Below, in pieces: positions 10,725 through 20,118 of a DNA stretch of 64,000 bases (position 1 is its first letter; the number at the start of each line of letters is the position of its first letter). The notes below the pieces were generated by a model that searched no databases, had not been told where the DNA came from, and saw only the letters and a list, made by a program, of their open reading frames with translations. The translations under genes were made by a program, and so were the position numbers. Origin of the DNA: Rehmannia glutinosa (lineage: Eukaryota; Streptophyta; Magnoliopsida; Lamiales; Orobanchaceae). The DNA lies in assembly GCA_016081115.2 (NCBI GenBank), contig CM071935.1, positions 20,192,653-20,256,652 of the forward strand, given 5' to 3'.

Positions 10725-13700
10725 TGTGAAGCCCTCGATTTTTTATTCGAACATGTACTTACCGTGTCGTCTTTGTACTTTTGACAATTCTACCGCGTCG
10801 CTTTGACGGGTAAATATTAATGATAATTACATTTTTGCCTTAATTTCCTTATTTACTTCTTGTGATCATAATCATTTATTAATTTTATTTCGCATTTATG
10901 GTCACTTGATTGATCATCATTATTATTATTTGCGTATCTATTAGTCACCTTAGAATTCTAAGAGACTATTTATTTTTTAGGTTTATACCTCATAGAAATA
11001 AGAATCCGGATTAGATTAAGCGATCATGAGACTTATAAGTGATCAAGGAGATCACTAATTATTTTGGAGATTGATATTATTCATCTATTATCATCAAATT
11101 TGGGACAAAAAAAAAATGGAATTACCACAAATACCCTTAAGGGGGACGGCCATGATGGGAAATTTTAGGGTAGAAATATCTTCCAACTCTTGTACACATA
11201 CACCTTATGTATTCATCTTGTGTATTATTACACCATTAATTCAAATCTTATACACAATATCTTATACACCAATTCTTTATTATAAACTTACCCAACATGT
11301 TGGAGGTTTCCCAACACCCCATGCCAACATTCCTCTCTATCCTTGCAATTCCATCCTCCCATGCAAGACTACACCTTGACCAAAGTATTTGTCCCTCATG
11401 CTTACTACAATTTACAAGACTTGGAACAAAACACAAAAATCACTCTCCCACATACACACAAAAATTGGCCATTAGGCCACAAGACATAAGAAATTTCATT
11501 TTTTTTACCCAACACCTTCATCTCTCAAACCTTTCATCCTCATTCTCACCAAGAAATCCTCCCACATCTCTCTCTACAATTTTCTTCTCTTCTCTTAAAC
11601 ACATAGTAAAAAATACAAGAACTTTTTCTTCTACTCCATCACAAAATTCGAACACCCCCCTTCAACAAGGTAAGAAATTTTGTTCCTCTTCTTGTCTTGA
11701 TATCATCTAACTATCTCCTCTCACTTATTAATGTAAGTTTGGATTTTTATGTTGAGGTTTACATAGAAGACTTGGAAGATACTAAGGGTCTCACCATCAC
11801 CTTGAAGAAGACTCCTAGACTTAAAGAAATTTGAAGGATTTGGACTATAAGGTAAGAAATGGGATTTTTGGTACCTTCTTCTTCTCCCCTATTAATTTCG
11901 AATTTTAACACCAAAATTATAATTTTGAGGTGATTAGGGGCTGACCTTGGAGCTTTGTTTAAGTGGTGATCAAGTTCTTAAGAGACCATCAATTTGTGTC
12001 TACAACTTTCAACTACACAAGGTAAGTGTGGTACCTTTGGCCTATTCCTTCTCTTTTTCCCTCCTTAGTTCAAATCTTTATTTTCTAACTCAAAACTCCT
12101 TGTATTATTGGACTTAGGGGATGCCTTAAGTGAGGATTAAAATCCTCAAGGTCTAGTGACACCACTTTACACCAATCAACCGAACAAACAAGGTGGGTGG
12201 AAAAATCCTTTCACTTCTAGGTGTTTTAATTCATAAAAATGCATGTAGTATTTTGTTATTGAGCATTTGAGATATATATTATGTATTGCATGCTATTTTC
12301 TTGTATCAAGTTGGAAAAATTTCTCAAGTGTTGCTCAAAATGCGATTTACCGAAAATTAGGACATACATGTACACTTTATTGTCATATTTGATAAATTCT
12401 TGTATGAGATGGATATGTATGTTTATGACTCTTGAAATCTATGTTTTGAATGACCTATAACCTGGACAAGTCGAGCATAATTGATTAAATTTCGATTTTT
12501 GGACTTAAAATGCAAAAATGGAAAGTTGGTGGACTTAATTGCAAGAAAATAAAACTTAAGGGACCCCTCTGTAATTTTCGATTTTTGGGACTGAACTCAG
12601 GTTCAAAAATTATGTTTTGACATTTTATTAAAGTTTTAAGAGTTTTTAGATAAATAAAATCAACTCTTAAAAGCCCAAGGACTAGATTGTAAAATTTGAG
12701 AAGTTTAAGGGCTATTTTGCAAACTTCGAAATTGTACCAGACCCTAATTTTAAAATTTGAAATTTTAACTCTTAAGGGACTGGAAATAACATATTTTAAG
12801 TGTATTCCAAAAATCCAAGTGTTTAGAGCTTGGAAAGTAATTTTATAAAACTTGAGGGACCAAATTGTAAAAGATTAAACTTGAGGACCCAAATGAAATT
12901 TCCAGGACTTATACAGCCCATGTACCTGGAACTACTAATTTACCTATAACATAATTATATTTTGGACACAAGGTTCAAATTTCATAACAATTGGACCCCT
13001 AAAAGCCTTAAAGGCAATTATTTCAAAATGGGACAAAAATGAGATTTTCAAAAGTTAAGGGACTTATATTTATGACGTTTTAAAACTGTTTTTTGTCCCA
13101 ATATCCCACTAACGTTAGTGACATTTTCCAACTGGAATCACATTAGAAGCACTTCCGGTTTGTGAGTTCCGATTATTTTAAACTTAGGGCCCGAAATGAC
13201 AATTTTAACAAATTTGGGGCCAATGTGAGAATTTTATAAAAACTCGACCTCAAAACTTTAAAAAACTGAATCTATGAACAATTTAGAGAATTTAGGAACT
13301 GACCTCATAATATTTCAAGGTCGAGACATTTATTTATTTAACTTTTAACCCCAAAAGTATTGATTTTGACAAAATGGGGCTAATTGTAAATTTTATTTTT
13401 ATAAGGACCTAACTCAAATTATTTTCTTTTAAAGAAACAGCCCTGGACCCTCTTACTTTAATATTTATTAAAATATTTTAATTTCTCAAAAACCCCTTGA
13501 CTTATCGGACCGCCTTGACCGATTAATACCCGATCGCGGGCGACTTCCTCATCTTGCGATTTTAATCTATAACGGGACTTATGTTCCACCTAATCGTTCA
13601 AGATATCAAAGATTGCATATCCTCCCAATAATCATCTTCATCCAAATAACTCCACCAACACCATAATTACCTTACGCAAATTTTTCGAAAACTTTTCATG

Positions 13701-14777
13701 AACTGCTTCCCGAATGAATAATACTCGACTGCCTGGTTGACTTCATGAACTTGTGTTTACTTTCCTGCTTGAGTCAACTTGGTATGTCGTGCTCACAGTC
13801 GGAATGGATACGTCGGGGATGGAACCGGGCAGCTCGGCTGCTATTCCACTCTTCGGCCCCATCGTCCTAATCCCGCAACTGAGGGACGGAGTCTGTCCAA
13901 GGGAAGCGGGTCGTAGTACTTGAGGTATAATCATGATTATGACAAATCTGAGCCTTGCTAGCTCCACTGTGGACTTTGTCTTTGCCTACGGAGCGATAAG
14001 GTGACAGGTCTTGGATCATCTTGCTCGGGGAGTTACAAGGAAGAATGAAGGAATCGCTGTCTGATCCACACGATTCTGGAGTTAATCGGACCCGTTTGGT
14101 TGGCGCTACAAATCCGTACGCAACCGCTACTTGTCTTGCATAGGTTGGTGCTACAAATCCGTACACAACCGCTACTTGTCTTGCATAGGATTGGCGTTAC
14201 AAATCCGTACGCAATCCTCCTGTCTGCTTGAACCATAGTGCATGCGTGACCACGAACTATTTTCTTAAACTATATAAGTATGTTACTTAATATATTTATC
14301 ACGACGCTTGTGGACTGTGTGTGAAATCATGCATCATCTCTCACGCGTTTTCATACAACTAAATTTCTCGCATTAACTAATTATATCGCCACACTTGCAC
14401 ACGATCACCCCATCGACTGAGATTTCTGTCTCATCCCCTCCTGTTTTCTAACCTTTAGATGAAGAGTTCGCTGAAGACATCGAACCCACCGCAGATTGAA
14501 TCCCTATCCGTGATGTGGAGCGACATTTCCTTTTACTTTTATTTGTTGTTGGACTCCTTCATTTTATTTTCGTTTGGACTGTAAGTTAAATTCAGATAAT
14601 CTTTTGGGTTGTATTCGGATACCGCCAGACTTTAAGATTGTAATTTGTACTCGTGATTATTTTAATTCCGCTGCATTAGACTCTATTTCACTTGGAGTTT
14701 GGTATCTTTAGTTTAGACTGTTGATTTATTTCTGTTTAAGTGATTGATCGTTGTCGCGTCACGTTTGGGGCGTGACA
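10725..14777 (+). repeat. 3' LTR of the Tekay-type element (4053 bp)
   Basis: Near-identical copy of 817-4872. It begins directly after a purine-rich tract and ends at the TAATG duplication. The 45 bp tandem repeat is conserved at about 14098-14222. Confidence 0.93.
14098..14222 (+). repeat. 45 bp tandem repeat in the 3' LTR
   Basis: Same structure as the array at 4193-4317, with small base differences (for example GTGCTACA in the second copy). Confidence 0.85.
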
Positions 14778-14782
14778 TAATG
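14778..14782. repeat. Target site duplication TAATG, right
   Basis: Matches 812-816 exactly. Confidence 0.9.
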
Positions 14783-15077
14783 TATATTTAGTTGTATAAT
14801 AATGTATATTTTAGCTGTGTGATAATGTATATTAGGGCTATATAATAATGTATACTTAGCTGTATAATAATGTATATTTAGTTCTGTAATAATGTATATT
14901 TAACTATGTATGTGTATACTTAGTGTACATAAGTATGCATAATTAGTTATGCAGCACTGTTTACTTAGTTGTGATTTATTGTATAATTAGTATACATCTT
15001 CTGCATATTGTATTTTTTGTATAAGAATTGATTTTATATTTTTTTGCAGGTTTGTTTATCCAAGTCTTATCAATTAA
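14783..15077 (+). other. Right part of the leader intron with TGTATATTTAGT repeats
   Basis: The array split by the chromovirus continues to about 14935. A T-rich stretch and TTTTTTGCAG at about 15041-15050 form a good 3' splice site. About 27 bases of leader then precede the ATG at 15078 (context TTAAATGGCC). Confidence 0.5.
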
Positions 15078-15276
15078 ATGGCCAAAACTAAGGGAAAAAG
15101 GGTTGCGGAGAGTGTGGCTGATGATGGGCGGGGGAAGAGGGCGAAGGATTCGTATCCGATATTATCCACTAGGTTGAACCCCATGGTGTTAGTAAACGCA
15201 TTGAAGGGACTTTCCCCTCCACAAAAGGACGCGGATGTGCATATGGGATTTGGAAGTTTGCCATCACTCTCTATTG
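15078..15276 (+). pseudogene. N-terminal exon of a plant MULE/Ulp1-type transposon-associated protein
   Basis: The frame starts MAKTKGKRVAESVADDGRGKR, a basic and probably nuclear-targeting start. It continues with STRLNPMVLVNALKGLSP, then DADVHMGFGSLPSLSI. The TR.NP..LV.AL.GLS...K..V..MGFGSL pattern is the N-terminal signature of the large plant family of uncharacterised, transposon-carried proteins often linked to Ulp1-like protease genes in MULEs. A splice donor (ATTGTATATG at about 15277) fits the point where similarity stops; the frame itself runs on to 15329 as intron-like sequence. No following exon could be recognised with confidence. I judge it a fragment. Confidence 0.45.
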
Positions 15277-15945
15277 TATATGTAGTTACAGAATTTTGCA
15301 TACTTACGCATAAAATTATGTATATTTAAGTACTATGCCATCTATTATATGCAGTTATTGAATTTTGTATAATTATGCAGAAGATTGTGTATATTTAAAC
15401 ATTATGTCATATATTGGTCCAAATGTTGCATACGAAGAAAAAATGATGTGTAGTTAAATCCATTTAATGTATATTTAGTTTTCAGATGTTGCATATTTAT
15501 GCATAAGATTACGTATATTAAATATAATTTGCCTTTTTCATTTGCAAATAATATTATATATGTAGTTATAGAATTTTGTATAATTAACCAAAGGATTATG
15601 CATATTTAAACATTATGCCATGTATCGGTCCAGATGTTGCATACAAAGCAAAAACGATGTATAGTTTAATCCATATAATGTATAATAAGTTTGCAGATAT
15701 TGTATATTTATACATAAGATTATGTATACCATACATAAACTGCCCTAGTGGTTTGCTGATGTATATTTAGCATCACATAATGTATATTTAGTTTGCTAAT
15801 GTTGTATATATTACACAAACATATTGATCATATTATGCACAATTAATATAAACATTTTGCAGATTTATGGAATAAAAAGGCAATTGTACTTCGAAATGTG
15901 GAATTGAAATCAATAACAAATACACATTGCTCTCTCTATTGCAAA
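15277..15945. repeat. AT-rich intron-like DNA with TGTATATTTAG-type words
   Basis: Many copies of GTATATTTA, TTGCATAC and CATATAATGTATA words, all in the same sense as the left arrays, run to about 15830. TTTTGCAG at about 15858 looks like a 3' splice site, followed by about 40 bases that may be an exon, but I cannot assign it. Confidence 0.5.
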
Positions 15946-15954
15946 TAACACTTC

Positions 15955-16200
15955 GAGTTTTTGAAGCCCTCTCTATTACAAACCATGTATTATACACGAA
16001 TTTTGTCGTTCTTGAATTTCTTTGTAGTGCTCCTTCTAACATCGAAGCTATTGCACGTACCATAATCCTTGTAAAATTGTATTCCAGCTCCAATGTATGG
16101 AAATGCATGTCGGCACGAGGAATTTTTTCTTGGTCCACTTCTGGGATTCAATATTTAGTTGATCCTGGTGAGATTTTGAATCTCTGCCCAACATAAACCA
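15955..16200 (-). pseudogene. FAR1-type DNA-binding domain fragment
   Basis: Read on the minus strand, about 16105 down to 15957 encodes FPYIGAGIQFYKDYG, then SFDVRRSTTKKFKNDKIRV, one TAA stop, and YMVCNREGFK. The FY..YG...GFDVR.S pattern, followed by a VCNREGFK block, is the N-terminal FAR1 (WRKY-GCM1-like zinc finger) domain found in FHY3/FAR1 proteins and their MULE transposase relatives. Slightly upstream (about 16150-16200) YVGQRFKISPG is in another frame. With an in-frame stop and at least one frameshift this is a dead fragment. It faces the + ORF at 15078. Confidence 0.55.
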
Positions 16201-16204
16201 TGTA

Positions 16205-16760
16205 ATCTGGTGCTTGCTCTGGTAAAAACACAAAATTTACATACTAAATATACAAATATGGAATACTATATATACAGAACATTAATGTAGGGTGCAATAT
16301 CATAATTTCCACTATTTGTGTTCTAAGTACACATTTTAAGTGCACATTTTATATAGAATGACTATTCTAAGCATACAATACATGCATTGTAATTATGCAA
16401 AATTGTATTGTAAACAGGCCGAACGTTACGTAGTATACATTAAATGTCATACATATTTTACATACTAAACACACAAATATGGAACACTATACACAAATAA
16501 CATTAATACTTATTACGTATACAATTTCTCATATTTTCCAATATTTTGTTCTAACTATGCACATCAACAACACTATACATGCAATATCCTTATTCTAAAT
16601 TAGCATATTAGTAAATTTTTTGATTATTATTATATGAGAATATGTTATACAAAATAAGTACTCTATATGTACAAAATACGAATAGTAAACATACAAAATT
16701 GTTGTTGTAAATACACATAATGTTGACATTAATGCACGCGTAAAGTTTTTAATTGTTCAA
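16205..16760. repeat. TGTATATTTAGT-type array in inverted orientation
   Basis: Here the recurring words are the reverse complement of those on the left: CATACTAAATATACAAATATGG, TACTAAACACACAAATATGG, AAATACACATAATG. They sit on the leader side of the minus-strand FAR1 fragment, as the left arrays sit on the leader side of the plus ORF. Confidence 0.6.
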
Positions 16761-16779
16761 CAGTATATGCATTCAATCC

Positions 16780-17100
16780 AAACGTTTTTATAGGAATCGG
16801 TGGTTAGTGATTACCTTCATTCGAATGGATTGTGGAGTGGAAATCCTGATTTTGTGACATTGCAATCTTGATTTTGTTGATGTATATGACGATTTCTGCC
16901 TTTTCTGTTGTTTGATGATTTGCAATTCGATGGCTCGGTTCCAATTTTGATGTTTCTGCTGGTATGAATTTAGAATTTCTTCTCTGTTTTTCATGTTTCA
17001 ATTTCACGTGGTTATGGCGTGAAGGGAGGATAAAGATGGATGTTGATCGTCGTGAGTTTAGCTAGTGAATCAAATCATATTTCCTCCCCTTAATTATAGC
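16780..17100 (-). other. Possible 5' leader of the minus-strand FAR1-type locus
   Basis: Two overlapping small open frames (16788-17007) exist on the minus strand, but the translation (lysine, glutamine and asparagine-rich) resembles no known domain. Position and composition resemble a plant 5' leader followed by a donor-like GAAGGTAATC near 16820. This is inference only. Confidence 0.25.
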
Positions 17101-17271
17101 TTGCAGTTATGTTTGGCCCATTCCTGCGATTTCATTTTTACCCCTGGCCGGTCTCCCCTACTTTTTTAATGCTACAAAATCTTATTAGATCTAGCCTTCC
17201 ATTTATTTTATTGGATGGTGTGGATGTGGTCTTGTGTTCTTACCTATTGATATGGTCTCACAAGATCTCCT

Positions 17272-17319
<48 letters not shown>

Positions 17320-17590
17320 ATAAAAAATATTGGCGCTTGTCTTTCGAAAATTTAATAATAATGTTCCATGCATCATTTGTTGACTTTAAAATATAAAAGG
17401 TTGAGTTATCAATGTGATTTCTTCGAGTGCCAATACTAAATCTCGTAATATCTAAATGGGAAAATAGTTTTTTTTTGTCTTGTTACTTGGACTACATTGA
17501 AATTTAGTCCTCTAAGTAGTCATCTTTAAATTCTGATCCAACATCTTTAAAAATTGGGATATTTAGTCTAATAGAAAGTGGATCGTAGAA
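17101..17590. other. Intergenic DNA with a (TA)n microsatellite
   Basis: No gene seen. A pure (TA) run of about 44 bp lies at about 17275-17317. The reverse complement near 17130-17150 begins CCAGGGGTAAAAATGAAAT, which loosely mirrors CCAGGGATATTTTTGTAAT at 16-35; this is a possible but unproven terminal inverted repeat of the old DNA transposon. Confidence 0.5.
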
Positions 17591-18100
17591 TGGGTAAATC
17601 ATGATTATGACAAATTTTGGGCTTAGCTAGGTCTTACTGTGGAGCTGTCACCACCACTGGGATATTGACTACGACTTTATCTGCTGAGAGATAAGGTGAT
17701 CTAACACAGAGCCGATGTTTGATTGACACGACTCCACTGTATCGGGTGTGTTCGGTTAGCGTCAAATTAAACTTCAGTGCGCAATTGTTGAGGATAATTA
17801 TTAGGTTGACGTTATAATTTAGTGCGCCACCACTATCGCCTGACTGGTTGCAGTTAAAGTAAGTGAATAACTTGTGACTGTATATACTATTATTAATGCT
17901 TGCATTCACGACTAATTCGTTGATTTTAACATAAATGCTTTATTGCATAACTATGAGCGACACTCGACACACACTCATCCACTGAGAATTTTTGTCTTCC
18001 CCCTCTTAACGACTAGATGCCCGAGCCGCCGTATGTGGAGGATGGCACCAAGAATGACCGAGCAACGGAGTAATTCCATAATGTAGTCTTGACCAGCTTA
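17590..18100 (+). repeat. Diverged relic of a Tekay-type LTR
   Basis: The text runs parallel to 4020-4560 (and 13925-14460) of the intact LTRs. It shares AATCATGATTATGACAAAT, a diverged TAGCTAG...CTGTGGA, the GATAAGGTGA word, ACACGACTCC and a TCCACTGAGA block followed by a TCTTCCCCCTC-like stretch, in the same order. Many substitutions and gaps mark it as an old, partial copy. It ends about 340 bp before the SurE start codon. Confidence 0.65.
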
Positions 18101-18442
18101 GGCTTAGTGAACTTATTTGTAACAATTATGTTTTGGCGAGCCACTGTGTGGAGGATGACACTGACAGACATACACATATTACAAGTTTTCCAAGATTTAT
18201 TGAAATACTACAAAAAAAAAAAATTAAATGTAGTCAACATATGTCTTGATCAATAAAGAATAAAGAAGAGCATTGAATTAAGTTTTCGTGTTACATTGGT
18301 TGGAGTATCTATTCCTCTTCTAATTTGTCTTTTATGCAATAGCTACCCGACACTATTAATATTATGCTCGCATCATTATATTGATTCATCACTCTCTCTT
18401 TAAGCATCTGCATTTTGCCGGGCAAAAAAGAAATAACTGAAA
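18101..18442 (+). promoter_or_regulatory. Probable promoter and 5' leader of the SurE gene
   Basis: AT-rich DNA without ORFs between the LTR relic and the SurE ATG. A TATA-like ATTATATTG at about 18374 followed by a CT-rich stretch (CACTCTCTCTTT) is a reasonable core promoter and leader. No other element can be supported. Confidence 0.35.
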
Positions 18443-18883
18443 ATGGAGAATAATTCCACAATGAGCTGCGGCGATCTTCCGACGGTGATGATTACGAATG
18501 ACGACGGGATCGACGCTCCCGGCCTTCGAGCTCTAGTTCGTGTTCTCGTCTCCTCCAATCGATTCCACGTCTTAGTTTGCGCTCCTGACTCGTATGTTGT
18601 ATAGATACACGTGATCATATATATAGATGTCTCTATTTGTCCTATTTTATATTATTGATTTGAGTTTGATGCCACATATATCATGAGAGCTTGTACCGTT
18701 TGTATATTTAATTATGTGATATTCATGACATGATATATATATATATATATAGTGTTATTTCTTACATTTCATTAATTGATCCTTTCAGCGAAAAGTCTTC
18801 AGTGAGTAATTCTATCACTTGGCGAAATGCTATCTCTGCCAAGCCAGTGGATATCAGTGGAGCAGTTGCTTTTGCAATTTCTG
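18443..18883 (+). CDS. surE: SurE gene, exons 1-2
   Basis: Exon 1 (18443-18591) ends ...VLVCAPD plus two bases of a Ser codon before GTATGT. Exon 2 (18789-18883) begins after TTTCAG and encodes EKSSVSNSITWRN and the block up to VAFAIS, leaving one base of a Gly codon. The split Gly codon is completed by exon 3 at 31704, which proves that the two blocks belong to one gene. Confidence 0.9.
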
Positions 18884-20086
18884 GTCAGTTGCAATTTTCT
18901 CTATAATCGTTTCTATATCTAGACTATCTTAAAAGTGTGAATGTTTTTTGGAATTTTTTATTTGCCAAAAATATACATTTGACTTATTGGTAAAATTTAG
19001 GGGCAACTAAGTAATTGGATATTTATTTGACTTCTATTTGTTCAATTACAAGAGAAGTGACCTTTTATATTCTACACATCAAAAATATTATTATTTCATC
19101 TATAATTCTTAATATATTATGAATATTGAAATAATATTAGTTTCATATTAAACTACATTTTGAGAGCTTTCTAACCATATGTCATAAGCATATACAAGGA
19201 TTTCACATGAGAATTTTCAACCTTATAAATTCAGCACTATGTACAATTAAAATTTATGTTTTCTTTTAGTTTTGTTATTTATTTAAACTTTTCTAAAATA
19301 TTCGTTTATATCCTTTTTTTTCTTTCAAAAAACTAAATATATTTTTTTTAATCGTAACACTAAGAATACTTTAAAGTTCTTATAAAATTATTTTCAAATT
19401 AAATTTAGTTTCAATAAATCGTCAACCATATGTTCTAAACATATATCGTTATAAAAGAGAATTTTAATTGTTTAAAGTTTAGTATGATGAAAAATTATAT
19501 ATTTTTATATTCTTTTGAATTTTTTTCAATAATTAAATATGTCTATTATAATTTATAACAAACATATAAAAATACAATAGATATGATAAGAAAGAATAAA
19601 ATAAAAAATATTTTAGTGGTTTTGATATTAAATAAAAAGTAGAGAAATACATAATTCCTCTATGGTCGGAAAACTCCCTCAATTAGTAATATGTAATTTT
19701 AAAAATTAATTTTATTTATGGTTGTTAAATAAATAATATTGAAAACAAGAGAGTTTCTTAATTATTTTATTTTTATTTGAATCCCAAGTAATATTTTATT
19801 TTAATTAGCCATATCAGTAAAGTAAAAATTATAAAATAAAAAGAATGAGATTAACATGAAAAAAAGAGAATAAGAACCAAAACAAGTTAATTTGTCGCAA
19901 CAAAAAAATTTACATTTTAAATTCTAACTATATGTGTTAATATGACTTTTATTTAATTTTTTATGTCTTACATTATATGTTTTAGTTTCTAATTTATTAT
20001 TTTTTAAATATGTTATTATTTCAATATTTTAATTGTTTTATTTTTATAAAATTAAAGAGCAAGTGCAAAAAATATTAAAAATTGAG

Positions 20087-20118
<32 letters not shown>

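Larger units (their letters stand above)
817..14777 (+). mobile_element. Tekay/Del-type chromovirus (Ty3/gypsy LTR retrotransposon)
   Basis: A complete element of 13,961 bp. It begins TGTGAAGCCC, ends GGGGCGTGACA and is flanked by the perfect 5 bp duplication TAATG (812-816 and 14778-14782). The two LTRs are about 4.05 kb each. A primer site matching initiator-Met tRNA follows the left LTR and a purine-rich tract precedes the right one. Remains of gag, protease, RT, RNase H, integrase and a C-terminal chromodomain appear in that order on +. Long LTRs, Met primer and chromodomain fit the Tekay (Del) lineage. The coding part is broken by many short indels, so the copy is not autonomous. Confidence 0.93.

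Noticed and set aside
16..17150. Terminal inverted repeats of a MULE at the two ends of the first region
   Set aside because: Only about 14 of 20 bases agree and no target duplication could be confirmed; kept as a hint, not as a feature.
17275..17317. (TA)n tract as a functional promoter element
   Set aside because: A simple microsatellite more than 1 kb from the SurE start codon; no evidence of function.
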